From the NCBI RefSeq assembly GCF_009834785.1, contig NZ_WUYX01000064.1, positions 4,167-57,006 on the forward strand: DNA of 52,840 bases, given 5' to 3'. Shown here piece after piece: positions 17,911-26,744 of the stretch. How positions within the stretch are numbered: position 1 is the stretch's first letter; each line of letters starts with the position of its first letter. The notes below the pieces were generated by a model. The model saw only the letters and a list, made by a program, of their open reading frames with translations, was not told the DNA's origin and searched no databases. The translations under genes and the position numbers were made by a program. The stretch comes from Natronorubrum halalkaliphilum. GTDB taxonomy: Archaea > Halobacteriota > Halobacteria > Halobacteriales > Natrialbaceae.

Positions 17911-18587
17911 AGTAGGTCGACTACGCGAGTTCGGATGAATGTTGTTGGCCTCTGGACTCGAAAACGCGGGCAATGATCCTATCGCCGGTCACCCCCCGTT
18001 ATCGATGTGTAACTCTCTGAGTGACCGGTGGGTCGAACATGACAAAATTGATGAAGGTAAAAGTAAGCGGACAACGCTGATGGAGAGAGCCTTTCAACAG
18101 TGGATTCTATGAATAGCCATCCAGTCAACGGGCACATCTGGTGTTAGCGGGTGTAGACAAATCGATAGGGGTGTGTGCGTGACGGTTCGGACTGTTCAGA
18201 ACAAATAGATAGGGGTGTCTACAGCATCGTTGAGAGCACTCGAACAGGAGGGTTCAATCTAGGAGTGCTATTTTGGCAAATTTGTAGCTATAATGAACTA
18301 AGTATTCTATAATAAAACCTGAGTGAAGTAAAACCTCAAGGAACAACTGGTCACTATTTTCCAACTCTTTGGTGTATAGGTCTCTCGTATTGAACAGGAG
18401 AATGAGCATATTTCTCTTCACAGTATCTTCTCTCTGCAATTCGCATAATTAACTCAGGAAAACCGCTGTGTATGAGAAAGCGTTGTCAATCCCGTATCGA
18501 GCCAGTTACGATCCGTTGCTATCTGGCAGCTGCCGAGCGGAAACGAGGGGTGGGGCTGCTATCTATCGGAACAGTCTTTCGAGACCG
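17911..18587. other. Long intergenic region with AT-rich core, 677 bases
   Basis: The segment 18240-18470 is far more AT-rich than the rest of the window and contains only a 61-codon chance frame. The 18153-18222 repeat cluster is also here. Low GC, paired repeats and no genes suggest a decayed mobile-element insertion. Confidence 0.5.
18153..18222. repeat. 18-base direct repeats enclosed by inverted GTAGACA/TGTCTAC
   Basis: ACAAATCGATAGGGGTGT (18157-18174) and ACAAATAGATAGGGGTGT (18201-18218) differ at one base. The pair is bounded by GTAGACA (18153-18159) and its reverse complement TGTCTAC (18216-18222). This arrangement could be an operator or a small element's termini. Confidence 0.7.
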
Positions 18588-19184
18588 TTAGCAATCCTCC
18601 GGCTGCGTTCCGATCCCCTCCGGCCACCCCGGCGGCTTCGCCGCCGAGGGCTCGGCGTGCTCGCGTTTCAACACCATCGGCGTTCGCTCGAGGCTCAACA
18701 CCAGATCGTCGTGCTGATTGTACGCTCGGAGTTCGGTCTCGACGATGCCGACGTGGTCGCGGGACTCGAGTTCCCGTTTGCTCAGCACTTCGCTTTCGGC
18801 GAAGATGGTATCGCCGTGAAAAACGGGTGCGTGGTGGCGGATATCGTCGTAGCCGAGGTTTGCGGTGGCGTTGACGGAAACGTCGATGACGCTCATACCG
18901 ACGGCGAGTGCGATGACGAAGGTGCCGTCGACGAGGCGCTCGCCGAACTCCGTCTCGCTGGCGTAGGCCTCGTTGAAGTGCATCGGGTTGCAGTTCATCG
19001 TGACGTTGGTCAGCCACACGTTGTCGGTTTCGGTGACGGTACGTCCGAACGGATGCTTGTAGATGTCACCGACCTCGAAATCCTCGTAGTAGCGGCCGTG
19101 CCACCCCTCGATGAGTCGCTTGTTGGTCGATTCATCGTCGGAGCCGGTCGCGTTGGTCTCAGTAGTGTTATCCGAATCTGTCAT
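18588..19184 (-). CDS. MaoC-family hotdog dehydratase/hydratase
   Basis: This is a 198-residue protein. After an acidic 25-residue lead, the hotdog domain begins GRYYEDFEVGDIYKHPFGRT. The hydratase-2 motif, usually Asp-x-Asn-Pro-x-His, appears as NCNPMHFNEAYA: the His is present but the first catalytic Asp is Asn. This variant is typical, as I recall, of a MaoC subfamily paired with acyl-CoA dehydrogenases in actinobacteria and haloarchaea, so it may not mean inactivity. It is 24 bases downstream of the acyl-CoA dehydrogenase in the same orientation and is probably co-transcribed. Confidence 0.8.
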   Translation of the reverse strand: MTDSDNTTETNATGSDDESTNKRLIEGWHGRYYEDFEVGDIYKHPFGRTVTETDNVWLTNVTMNCNPMHFNEAYASETEFGERLVDGTFVIALAVGMSVIDVSVNATANLGYDDIRHHAPVFHGDTIFAESEVLSKRELESRDHVGIVETELRAYNQHDDLVLSLERTPMVLKREHAEPSAAKPPGWPEGIGTQPEDC

Positions 19185-19208
19185 GGATGGTCGTGGAACG
19201 TCTTGAAG

Positions 19209-20414
19209 TCAGTACGACCGCGGCAGTCCGAGTACGTTCTCGCCGAGGTAGTTCAGCGCCAACTCCTGTGTAATCGGAACCAGCCGCGTCAGGCGGGCTT
19301 CCCGAAAGTAGCGTTCAACATCGTACTCCGTCGCGACGCCGAACCCGCCGTGGGTCTGGACCGCCGCATCGGCGGCTTCGTAGGCGGCGTCCGCCGCGAG
19401 AAACTTCGCCGCATTCGCGTACGCTCCTAGATCGACTTCCTCGTCCGACGCGGCTCGAGCCGCGGCGTTGTACGTCAGTTGCTTTGCGGCCTGCAGCCGG
19501 GCGTACGCTTCCGCCAGCGGGTGCTGAATCGCCTGATTCGAGCCGATCGATCGGTCGAAGACGTGCCGATCGTTCGCGTACTCGACCGCCCGATCGAGGG
19601 CCAGCCGCCCCAGGCCGAGACACTCGGCGGCGATGACGAGCCGTTCCTCGTTCAATCCGTCCAGCACCTGGGAGAACCCCTCGCCTTCGACGCCGATCAG
19701 ATTCGCCGCGGGCACGCGGAGATCGTCGAACCAGAGTTCGAACGAGTGGACGAACTCGCTCGCCGATTTCGGGATCGCTTCCATCTCGAGGGCTCCCTGT
19801 TCGTGGGCGGCCGCGAGATCGACGAGGAACATCGAGATGCCGCGGGTTCGCTTCTCGACGTCCTCGAGCGGCGTCGTGCGGGCGACGAGGACGATGTAGT
19901 CCGACACGTCGACGCGGGAGGTCCAGACCTTCTGGCCGTTGATAACGTACTCGTCGCCGTCGTGTTCCGCGCGAGTCTCGATCGCCGTCGCGTTCGAACC
20001 CGCGTTCGGCTCCGTCAGCCCGAACGCCTGGATCGACGTTTCACCGTCGGCGACCCGCGGGAGCAACTCGTCTTTCAGTTCCTCGCTCGCGTACTCGACG
20101 ATTGGGACGGTGTTGTAGACGCCGCCGTGGATCGCCTGTGCCGCGCTGAATCCGCCGCCGTTGGCCGCGATTTCTTCCATCATCACGACGGTCTCTTGCG
20201 TTCCCATCCCCGCACCGCCGTACTCCTCGGGGACGAGAATCCCCATCCAGCCGTGATCCGCCAGCGCGTCGACGAACTCGTGGGGGTACTCCCCCTCAGC
20301 GGCCCGTCGACGCCAGTACTCGCGGTCGAAATCCGAACAGACGTCGCGGACGCTCGAGCGGACGAGTCGCTGGCTCTCGGTGAGCGAGACCGCATCGGAG
20401 AGGAGTCGGGCCAT
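19209..20414 (-). CDS. Acyl-CoA dehydrogenase
   Basis: This is a 401-residue protein from the ATG at 20414; the longer open frame upstream is composition noise. It has the flavoenzyme signatures AFGLTEPNAGSNA (FAD/substrate loop), INGQKVWTSRVD, FDRSIGSNQAIQHPLA and THGGFGVATEYDVERYFREAR. The motif normally holding the catalytic base (YEGT near the C-terminus) reads VPITQE, so the base is absent from its most common position; some subfamilies place it elsewhere. It is expected to introduce a C2-C3 double bond into an acyl-CoA and pass electrons to ETF. It is followed by a MaoC hydratase that would act on the product. Confidence 0.85.
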   Translation of the reverse strand: MARLLSDAVSLTESQRLVRSSVRDVCSDFDREYWRRRAAEGEYPHEFVDALADHGWMGILVPEEYGGAGMGTQETVVMMEEIAANGGGFSAAQAIHGGVYNTVPIVEYASEELKDELLPRVADGETSIQAFGLTEPNAGSNATAIETRAEHDGDEYVINGQKVWTSRVDVSDYIVLVARTTPLEDVEKRTRGISMFLVDLAAAHEQGALEMEAIPKSASEFVHSFELWFDDLRVPAANLIGVEGEGFSQVLDGLNEERLVIAAECLGLGRLALDRAVEYANDRHVFDRSIGSNQAIQHPLAEAYARLQAAKQLTYNAAARAASDEEVDLGAYANAAKFLAADAAYEAADAAVQTHGGFGVATEYDVERYFREARLTRLVPITQELALNYLGENVLGLPRSY

Positions 20415-20461
20415 CGGGTAGGTCTCAACAGGTCGAGCCAAAAACGTTGTGTCGCGTGCGG

Positions 20462-20830
20462 TCAGTCGCCGGCCGTCGGTCCGTTCTCGCTCGAGTTCCC
20501 GGCTTCGTGGCGGAACTGGGTCGCGTCCGGTCCGAACGTCGACTCGAGCAGTGCCGGCACGTCGTCCGGCCGAACCTCGGAGTACCACTCGTTGCGCGGC
20601 TGAATCGCGATCGCGGTCCCGTTCTCGCTGCAGAGTCCCAGACAGGCGGTTTCGACCACGCCGATCGGGCTCCAAAAGGCGTTCCGGTCGCGAAGCCACG
20701 ATTTGATGGCCTCGAGCGTTTCCTGCCCGCCGACGTCGGCACAGCAGGCGTACTCGGAGTCGCGGTCGTTCGTACAGACGAACACCTGGGCGGCGAGTCG
20801 ATCGCGTTGTCGTTCGGTTTGGTCTTTCAT
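20462..20830 (-). CDS. Thioredoxin-like [2Fe-2S] ferredoxin-type protein
   Basis: This is a 122-residue protein. The cysteine pattern (VCTN, then YACCAD, then ETACLGLC) matches thioredoxin-fold [2Fe-2S] ferredoxins, which use a Cys about 12 residues before a second Cys and a late CxxxC pair. It lies seven bases downstream of cbtA in the same orientation. Similar proteins accompany cobalamin genes in haloarchaea, so it may donate electrons in cobalt or corrin chemistry. The partner is not known. Confidence 0.75.
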   Translation of the reverse strand: MKDQTERQRDRLAAQVFVCTNDRDSEYACCADVGGQETLEAIKSWLRDRNAFWSPIGVVETACLGLCSENGTAIAIQPRNEWYSEVRPDDVPALLESTFGPDATQFRHEAGNSSENGPTAGD

Positions 20831-20837
20831 TGTGGTG

Positions 20838-21620
20838 TTATTGTTTCGTTGTGAGGGTTTCGTGCGACCCGTCGACGGCAGTAGCCGGGTCGGCGCGTCG
20901 CTGGAGCCAGTTGAACGTTCCCGCGAGCAGCACCCAGATTGCGGCCTGGCTCAGTACGGCCAGCGCCCGATATGCCGACACGAGAGCGCTCGAAAGTTCG
21001 GGATGCGTAACGACCGTTGGCGTAATCGACGGAACGACGGCGAGCATCGCGGCGATCGGCACTGCACCGGCAGCCACCCCGATTGCCGGATGCCGTGTTG
21101 CCGTTCGCCTGTATGCGGCGATCGATGCGGCCGAGACGACCGCACCGAGTGCGATGAGGGCGACGTAGATAGCCAGTCGGCTCTCGATCGAATACAGTTG
21201 TTCGGCTCCCGGTGCTGCCGGCGGGAGGACCAGCCACGGCGTCACCGAGACCGAAATAAATCCGGCTCCCGCGAGGACGTACGTTTTGATGCCGTCGGGA
21301 CCCGGAAGGGCCGGCTCGAGGACGTACAGTGCGAGGGCGAACAGTCCGCCGAGGAAGATCGCCCACAGCGCGCCGCTGCCGATACTCACGAGCGCCGTCG
21401 TCGTCTCGGAGACGGCGTGTTCGGCGTGTTCGTGTACGTGCTCACCGTGTCCGTGCCCGTGCCCGTGATCGTCGTGCCCGTGTTCGTCGTGTCCGTGCTC
21501 GTGTTGGGTATCGTGGAGATACTCGCTCAACGGGTTCGCTACGAACGCCATGTACATCCCGTAGGCGAGGCCGGCGACGACGCCCGCCAGGATGCCACGC
21601 TGGAGATAGTCGACGATCAT
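20838..21620 (-). CDS. cbtA: CbtA, predicted cobalt transporter subunit with His-rich loop
   Basis: This is a 260-residue protein with about six hydrophobic segments and the CbtA N-terminus (DYLQRGILAGVVAGLAYGMYM). Residues 38-68 form a loop of alternating His, Asp, Glu and Gly (HEHGHDEHGHDDHGHGHG), a plausible divalent-metal-binding region facing outside. It is separated from cbtB by three bases. The CbtAB pair is a predicted, cobalamin-linked cobalt importer; biochemical proof is limited. Confidence 0.85.
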   Translation of the reverse strand: MIVDYLQRGILAGVVAGLAYGMYMAFVANPLSEYLHDTQHEHGHDEHGHDDHGHGHGHGEHVHEHAEHAVSETTTALVSIGSGALWAIFLGGLFALALYVLEPALPGPDGIKTYVLAGAGFISVSVTPWLVLPPAAPGAEQLYSIESRLAIYVALIALGAVVSAASIAAYRRTATRHPAIGVAAGAVPIAAMLAVVPSITPTVVTHPELSSALVSAYRALAVLSQAAIWVLLAGTFNWLQRRADPATAVDGSHETLTTKQ

Positions 21621-21623
21621 CGA

Positions 21624-21812
21624 TCAGTGACACGTGATTCCGGCGGCGTGACGGAAGTTGTGCATCGCGTCGTGAGCGAGTGGCTCCTGAAGGAACACCA
21701 GCACAAACGCGATCGCTGCGGCAAACAGCAACCCGGTTGCAAACTGGATGGGCGTCAGCTCGGCGCGTGCGATCTCGATACGACTGGAAACGGTATCGTT
21801 CGTCGCTCTCAT
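21624..21812 (-). CDS. cbtB: CbtB, predicted cobalt transporter small subunit
   Basis: This is a 62-residue protein from the ATG at 21812. It has one transmembrane helix (FATGLLFAAAIAFVLVFLQ) and the family C-terminus HDAMHNFRHAAGITCH, whose His and Cys residues could bind metal. It is the first gene of the cbtB-cbtA-ferredoxin operon and is divergent from the Mrp operon across 245 bases. Confidence 0.85.
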   Translation of the reverse strand: MRATNDTVSSRIEIARAELTPIQFATGLLFAAAIAFVLVFLQEPLAHDAMHNFRHAAGITCH

Positions 21813-22057
21813 GAAAGTCAAATTGTGGTAGAACAAATACGATTGTAAAGCTACCGATCGAACGCGCTTCCGCCGGTCCGACTATCGTTGACATTCCGGC
21901 GAAAAGTACCGCGAATTGTCGTAGAATCCACGAAAAAACTCGCCGGTCCGGCGGTCTGTCTGGTGGATAACGAAATCGTTTTCCTACGGGTACCGCTTGA
22001 CTCGACTAACAACGAGAGTCATGAATATCCAACGACGGTCACCCGGAGGGATGCGCC

Positions 22058-23095
22058 GTGGCGGCTGAACGAGTACTCGTACCGCTGTCGGACACGGTGA
22101 CCGTTCGGCAGACGGTCGGCTACGCGGTTCAGTCAGGTCTCGAGAGCGGCGAGGAGCTCCACTGTCACCTCGTGGTCGCACTCCCCCACGAGGCTGACCT
22201 TCCGGAGAGTCGACAGCTCACCGAAGAGGCAGCGGAGTTGCTATCGAAGGCGAAAAACTGGGTTAGAGAGGACGCCGGAAGCGCGTCGGTAACGGTCGAA
22301 ACGTCGCTGCTCGGCACCGACGAGTACCTCTTTGGCCCGCGTGACTTCGCCGGTGCGTTCGACGATTACGCCAAGGAACACGACATCGATACCGTCATCC
22401 TCGATCCGGAGTACCAGCCCGGCGCGACGGCCCAGATGCTCCAGTCGATCGAACGGGAACTCGACGCGGTCGGGTTAGCGTACGACGAGGCACCGGTCGA
22501 GCGACCGGCCCGTCACGAGCGACTGGTCGGCGACGGCACCGAACACTTCGATCGATTGTTCGCGACGTTCTGGATCTCTTATGCCTTCTATCTCGTTCTC
22601 GGCGATCCGACCTACTGGTTCGATCTCGTGACGGGTGCAGCGGTCGCCGGCATCGTTTCGGTCTCGCTCGCCCACATCACGTTCACGTTCCCGCTCGATC
22701 GGGTCCAGTCGCCGATCCGGACGGTACGCTTTGCGTTTTACATTCCGTATCTCATCTACGAGATCGTCAAGGCCAACCTCGCGATCTCGATCGTCATCCT
22801 GCGTCCGTCCATGCCGATCGATCCGACGATGGCGCGGGTCAACGCCCGCGTCAGGAGCGGGCTCCCCTTGCTCGCGTTAGCCAACAGCATCACGCTGACG
22901 CCGGGGACGCTGACGGTCCGGGCGGACGACCAGCGACTGATCGTCCACACGCTCATTCCGTCCGCGCGCGAGGACCTCTTCGACGGCGCGCTCGAGCGAG
23001 CCGTCAGATTCGTATTCCACGGCCGCGAGGCGGCCGCGATCGCGACGCCGCGCGAGCGCGGCGATACTGAAGTGCTCGGGGGTGACGATCGGTGA
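22058..23095 (+). CDS. mrpE: MrpE with N-terminal universal-stress-like domain
   Basis: This is a 345-residue protein starting at GTG 22058, preceded by GGAGG at an eight-base spacing. Residues 1-150 resemble a UspA-type alpha/beta domain (ERVLVPLSDTVTV, DTVILDPEYQP). Residues 160-330 are MrpE proper, with transmembrane segments and the IPYLIYEIVKANLAIS and LANSITLTPGTLTV motifs. Bacterial MrpE lacks the stress-protein part and is about 160 residues long. It opens a nine-gene operon with overlapping starts and stops. Mrp complexes exchange Na+ or K+ for protons across the membrane, which matters for salt balance here. Confidence 0.9.
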   Translation: MAAERVLVPLSDTVTVRQTVGYAVQSGLESGEELHCHLVVALPHEADLPESRQLTEEAAELLSKAKNWVREDAGSASVTVETSLLGTDEYLFGPRDFAGAFDDYAKEHDIDTVILDPEYQPGATAQMLQSIERELDAVGLAYDEAPVERPARHERLVGDGTEHFDRLFATFWISYAFYLVLGDPTYWFDLVTGAAVAGIVSVSLAHITFTFPLDRVQSPIRTVRFAFYIPYLIYEIVKANLAISIVILRPSMPIDPTMARVNARVRSGLPLLALANSITLTPGTLTVRADDQRLIVHTLIPSAREDLFDGALERAVRFVFHGREAAAIATPRERGDTEVLGGDDR

Positions 23096-23379
23096 TTCCC
23101 GGTGAGTTCGCGATCAACGATCTCTTCCTCGGCGCGGCCGCGCTGTTCATCGTCCTCGCGATCATGATGTTCTACCGTGCGGTCATGGGGCCGACGACCC
23201 AGGATCGACTGCTCGCGGTGAACGTTCTCGGGACGAACACGGTCGTCATCCTCGCGCTCCTCGCAGCGGGGCTCGACGAGCCGTGGTTCCTCGATATCGC
23301 GCTGATCTACGCCCTGTTGAACTTCCTGATGGCGGTTGCCATCTCGAAGTTTACCGTCGAACGGGGTGGTGTGCTGTGA
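23092..23379 (+). CDS. mrpF: MrpF cation/proton antiporter subunit
   Basis: This is a 95-residue protein starting at a GTG that overlaps the previous stop (GTGA). It has three hydrophobic helices with the conserved YRAVMGPTTQDRLLAVN loop and ALIYALLNFL. It is a small structural subunit of the Mrp complex, of normal length. Confidence 0.9.
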   Translation: MIPGEFAINDLFLGAAALFIVLAIMMFYRAVMGPTTQDRLLAVNVLGTNTVVILALLAAGLDEPWFLDIALIYALLNFLMAVAISKFTVERGGVL

Positions 23380-23729
23380 TCGACGCGATCCCGATGGGCG
23401 AAACGCTCTACGAACTGGCGATCGTCGTCCTCATCGTCTTCGGACTGTTCTTTACGTTCGTTTCGGCGATGGGCGTGCTCCGATTGCCGGACATTTACTC
23501 GCGGGCCCACACCGCCTCGCAGACTGATACGCTCGGCGCGGGACTCGCGCTGGCGGCCGTCGCGCTCGCGCTCGGCTGGCAGCAGGCGACGGTCTACACC
23601 GTTTTGCTGCTGTTTTTCGTGTTCATCACGAACCCGACGGCGGCACACGCGATCGCGCGCTCGGCCGCGGAGAGCGGTATCGAGCCGTGGACCAAGGACT
23701 CGGAGTCCGAGGAGGGTGAGTCGAAATGA
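23376..23729 (+). CDS. mrpG: MrpG cation/proton antiporter subunit
   Basis: This is a 117-residue protein. The GTG at 23376 overlaps the mrpF stop in GTGA and is preferred over upstream frame extension. The family motif GVLRLPDIYSRAHTASQTDTLG is present (given here as GVLRLPDIYSRAHTA followed by SQTDTLG), with three transmembrane segments and an acidic tail. Confidence 0.9.
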   Translation: MIDAIPMGETLYELAIVVLIVFGLFFTFVSAMGVLRLPDIYSRAHTASQTDTLGAGLALAAVALALGWQQATVYTVLLLFFVFITNPTAAHAIARSAAESGIEPWTKDSESEEGESK

Positions 23730-24274
23730 GCGCCATCGCCTACACGCTCGCCGTGTTCATCCTGTTGACTGCAGTCGCGACGGCGCTGTTCCGGGACGTG
23801 CTGTCGGCGATCGTCGTCTTCGGGGCCTACAGCCTCGGGATGGCTATCCTCTACACGTACCTGCTCGCACCCGACGTCGCGATGACCGAGGCCGCGATCG
23901 GTGCCGGCGTGACGACGATCTTGCTCCTGTTGACGATCGCCCGAACGACCCGGCCGCCGACCGACCAACTGTTCGAACGAATCCACGTTCCGGCCGTCGT
24001 CGCCGTGGGCGCGTTCGTGCTCGTCCTCTCGAGTCTGCTTTCGGACATGTACGCGGTCGGCGACGCCGACGCACCGATCTGGGGCTGGGAGGCGCTCCAG
24101 GAGACGCCGTCCGTCTACTACGTGCAGAATACGTACGTTGACACCGGCGCTCAGAACGCCGTAAGCGCCGTCCTCGCATCCTACCGAGGATTCGATACCT
24201 TCGGCGAGGCGGTCGTCGTCTTCGCGGCCGGACTCGCCGTTCTCCTCGTCTTGAAACGGGAGGTGTTTACCTGA
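23726..24274 (+). CDS. DUF4040 subunit, separate MrpA C-terminal equivalent
   Basis: This is a 182-residue membrane protein. The first half matches the MbhD-like part (LAPDVAMTEAAIGAGVTTILLL) and the second the MbhE-like part (NAVSAVLASYRGFDTFGEA). In bacteria these are the C-terminal extension of MrpA; here they are a separate gene, as in many archaeal and hydrogenase-linked Mrp modules. It overlaps the genes on both sides. Confidence 0.85.
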   Translation: MSAIAYTLAVFILLTAVATALFRDVLSAIVVFGAYSLGMAILYTYLLAPDVAMTEAAIGAGVTTILLLLTIARTTRPPTDQLFERIHVPAVVAVGAFVLVLSSLLSDMYAVGDADAPIWGWEALQETPSVYYVQNTYVDTGAQNAVSAVLASYRGFDTFGEAVVVFAAGLAVLLVLKREVFT

Positions 24275-24777
24275 TGTCGCAAGCTGACTCCTACGACGAT
24301 ACCTACACCGAGAGCCAGGTGATCATGACGACCGTCAAGATCATCGCACCGTTTACGCTGACCTACGGCATGTTCATGAGTCTCCACGGGGCCGACACCC
24401 CCGGCGGGAGCTTCCAGGGCGGCGCGATCATCGGCGTCACCGTTCTCATGCTCGCGTTCGCCTTCGGGATCGAGCCCACCCGTCGATGGCTGAAAAACTC
24501 CTTCGTCGTCGGCCTCGTCACCGGCGGCGTCACCATCTTCATCGCGACCGGCCTTGCCACCATCGCGCTCGGGGGGAACTTCCTCGAGTACGATCAGTTT
24601 ACCGAGGCCTTCGGCATCGCTCACTACTGGGGGATGGAAGCCATCGAAGTCGGCGGGGTCGCGCTGATCGTCGCCGGCGTTGTCATCACCCTCTTCTTCG
24701 CGACGGCCGCGGGTTTCAGGCCCGAACGCCACAGTCGGGGAAACGAGGGGTTCGAGGAGGTGAACGACGATGATTGA
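24274..24777 (+). CDS. mrpB: MrpB cation/proton antiporter subunit
   Basis: This is a 167-residue protein with four hydrophobic segments and the conserved HGADTPGGSFQGGAIIG loop. It shares a TGATG junction with the preceding gene and overlaps mrpC by eight bases. The C-terminal tail is charged. Confidence 0.9.
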   Translation: MSQADSYDDTYTESQVIMTTVKIIAPFTLTYGMFMSLHGADTPGGSFQGGAIIGVTVLMLAFAFGIEPTRRWLKNSFVVGLVTGGVTIFIATGLATIALGGNFLEYDQFTEAFGIAHYWGMEAIEVGGVALIVAGVVITLFFATAAGFRPERHSRGNEGFEEVNDDD

Positions 24778-25153
24778 GGGCGCCATCGATATTCTCGCCA
24801 CTCGGTACGCCTACGCGCTGATGTTCGTCCTGATGGGGATCGGGATGTACATGATGATCGCCAACGAGAACCTCGTAAAGAAGCTGATCGGGGTCAACCT
24901 CTTCCAGACCGCGATCTTCCTGTTTTTCGTCGCGGTCGCCTACGTCGAGGGCGGGAAGGCGCCGATCGTTCCGGCCGATTCGAGTCCCGGCGAACTCGCG
25001 ATGGCGAGTCCGCTTCCACACGTGATCGTGCTGACCGCGATTGTCGTCGGAATCGCGCTGACGGCCGTCGGGCTCGCGCTCATCGTCCGCATCTACGCGG
25101 AGTACGGAACGCTCCGCGAGGATACTCTCCGGGAGGTGCGTGCCGATGAGTAG
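24770..25153 (+). CDS. mrpC: MrpC (NuoK-like) subunit
   Basis: This is a 127-residue NuoK-like protein with three transmembrane helices: YALMFVLMGIGMYMMIANEN, LIGVNLFQTAIFLFFVAVAY and the PHVIVLTAIVVGIALTAVGL segment. It is expected to form part of the proton or cation path between the large antiporter subunits. Confidence 0.9.
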   Translation: MIEGAIDILATRYAYALMFVLMGIGMYMMIANENLVKKLIGVNLFQTAIFLFFVAVAYVEGGKAPIVPADSSPGELAMASPLPHVIVLTAIVVGIALTAVGLALIVRIYAEYGTLREDTLREVRADE

Positions 25154-26744
25154 ACTCGCCGAACTGCTGCCGGCCCTGCTGGTCGCCGCCCCGATCCTGC
25201 TGGCCACCGTGCCGATCGTCCTCGGTCTGCGATTCGAACGGACCGGCTGGTCCGTCGCCGCAGTCACGACGACGGCGCTGTTCGCCGCGACGGCGTATCT
25301 CGCGGCTGCCGTCTACGAAACCGGCCGCGTCGTTCACGTCCTCGGTAACTGGGGCGAGCCACAGGGGATCGGCATCGAACTCGTCGCCGACGAGTTCTCC
25401 GTCCTGATCGCCCTGCTCGTGACCCTCACCGCTGCGGGCGTGCTCGCGTACATGCGCGTCGGCGGCCCGCGCGGGAACACATTCTACGCCGGCTACCTGC
25501 TGCTTATCGGCGGCTTGCTCGGGCTCTCGCTGACCGGCGACGTCTTCAACATGTTCGTCTTCCTCGAGATCGTCGGGCTGGCGACCTACGCCATGATCGC
25601 CAGCGGCGACGGTCCCGAGTCCGCCGTTGCGGCCCTGAAGTATCTCATCCTGGGAACCGTCGGCGCGTCGATGTATCTGATCGGCGTCGGCTTCCTCTTC
25701 ATGGCGACCGGGGCGTTGAACATGCAGGTCCTCGGCGAGGTTATTCCGGCGGTCGTCGAGGAGGGCGGAAGCGATCTGACGCTGCTTCGTGCGGCTTTCG
25801 CCTTCATCTTCGTCGGCTTCGCGCTGAAGGTCGCCCAGTGGCCGCTGCACACCTGGCAGCCCGACGCCTACCAGCACGCTCCCGACGGCGTGACGCCGGT
25901 GATCGCGGCGCTCGTGTCGACCGTCTCCGCGTACGCACTCGGGCGAGTGATGTACAACGTCTTCGGCCCCGAGTTCCTCACCGCGACGCCGTATCTGACC
26001 GAAATCGTCGTCACGGTCGGCTGTGTCAGCGTCCTCGCCGGGAGTACGCTCGCCGTGATTCAGCGCGACGTCAAGCGGATGTTCGCGTACTCGTCGGTCT
26101 CGCAGTTCGGACTCGTCGTCGCCGCGTATGGCCTCGTCACGCAGACGGCGTTCGTCGGCGCGGTCATCCACCTGATCGGCCACGGCGTCATGAAAGCCGG
26201 GCTGTTCATCGCCGCCGGCGTCATCGCGCTGGGCTACGGTGCCCGAACCGTCAACGAGTACGCCGGACTCGCCAAGAACAGACCCGTCGCCGCGGCGTCG
26301 ACGGGCATTTTACTGATCGCGCTGATCGGCATTCCGCCGTCCGCCGGCTTCATCGGCAAGTGGTACATCGCCGTCGGCGCGGTCGAGGCCGAGCTGTGGC
26401 CCGTCGCCGCCGTCATCTTCCTCAGCACCATGCTCACGCTGGCGTACGCGGCGCGCCTGCTCGAGAAGATGTACTTCACGCCGCCGACGCCCGTCGAATC
26501 GCCACACCCGCCGGGCCGAGTTGCAGCGGACGGTGGCGAACCGGAGGCTGGCGTCGAAACCGCACGCGACGGTGGGTCGCTTCTCGAGGGCGACTCGATC
26601 CGCCGGGGCTCCCCCGACGCCGTTTCGTTTGGGATGGTCGCGATCCTCGTCGCTATCGCCGTCGCCGCCGTACTCCTCGGCTTCGCCGGCGGTGCGTTCT
26701 TCGAGTGGCTCGAGCCGTTTACCGAGGAGGTGTTCACTGAATGA
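25146..26744 (+). CDS. mrpD: NuoL/M/N-type antiporter subunit 1 (MrpD-like)
   Basis: This is a 532-residue protein of the Proton_antipo_M family with about 14 helices; the ATG at 25146 is chosen over a GTG two codons earlier. The helix-5 glutamate (FVFLEIVGLATYAM) and helix-7 lysine (GFALKVAQWPLHTWQPDAY) are present. In helix 8 the usual Lys position is Thr (ALVSTVSAYALGR). A charged, low-similarity insert occupies about residues 445-490. It overlaps the next large subunit by ATGA. Confidence 0.85.
   Translation: MSRLAELLPALLVAAPILLATVPIVLGLRFERTGWSVAAVTTTALFAATAYLAAAVYETGRVVHVLGNWGEPQGIGIELVADEFSVLIALLVTLTAAGVLAYMRVGGPRGNTFYAGYLLLIGGLLGLSLTGDVFNMFVFLEIVGLATYAMIASGDGPESAVAALKYLILGTVGASMYLIGVGFLFMATGALNMQVLGEVIPAVVEEGGSDLTLLRAAFAFIFVGFALKVAQWPLHTWQPDAYQHAPDGVTPVIAALVSTVSAYALGRVMYNVFGPEFLTATPYLTEIVVTVGCVSVLAGSTLAVIQRDVKRMFAYSSVSQFGLVVAAYGLVTQTAFVGAVIHLIGHGVMKAGLFIAAGVIALGYGARTVNEYAGLAKNRPVAAASTGILLIALIGIPPSAGFIGKWYIAVGAVEAELWPVAAVIFLSTMLTLAYAARLLEKMYFTPPTPVESPHPPGRVAADGGEPEAGVETARDGGSLLEGDSIRRGSPDAVSFGMVAILVAIAVAAVLLGFAGGAFFEWLEPFTEEVFTE

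Noticed and set aside
18254-18439. 61-codon minus-strand frame in the AT-rich gap
   Set aside because: Hydrophobic chance frame with AT-biased codons and no ribosome site or homology that I recognise.
21813-22057. Possible cobalamin riboswitch upstream of cbtB
   Set aside because: No B12-box-like conserved sequence could be identified by eye in this 245-base divergent spacer.
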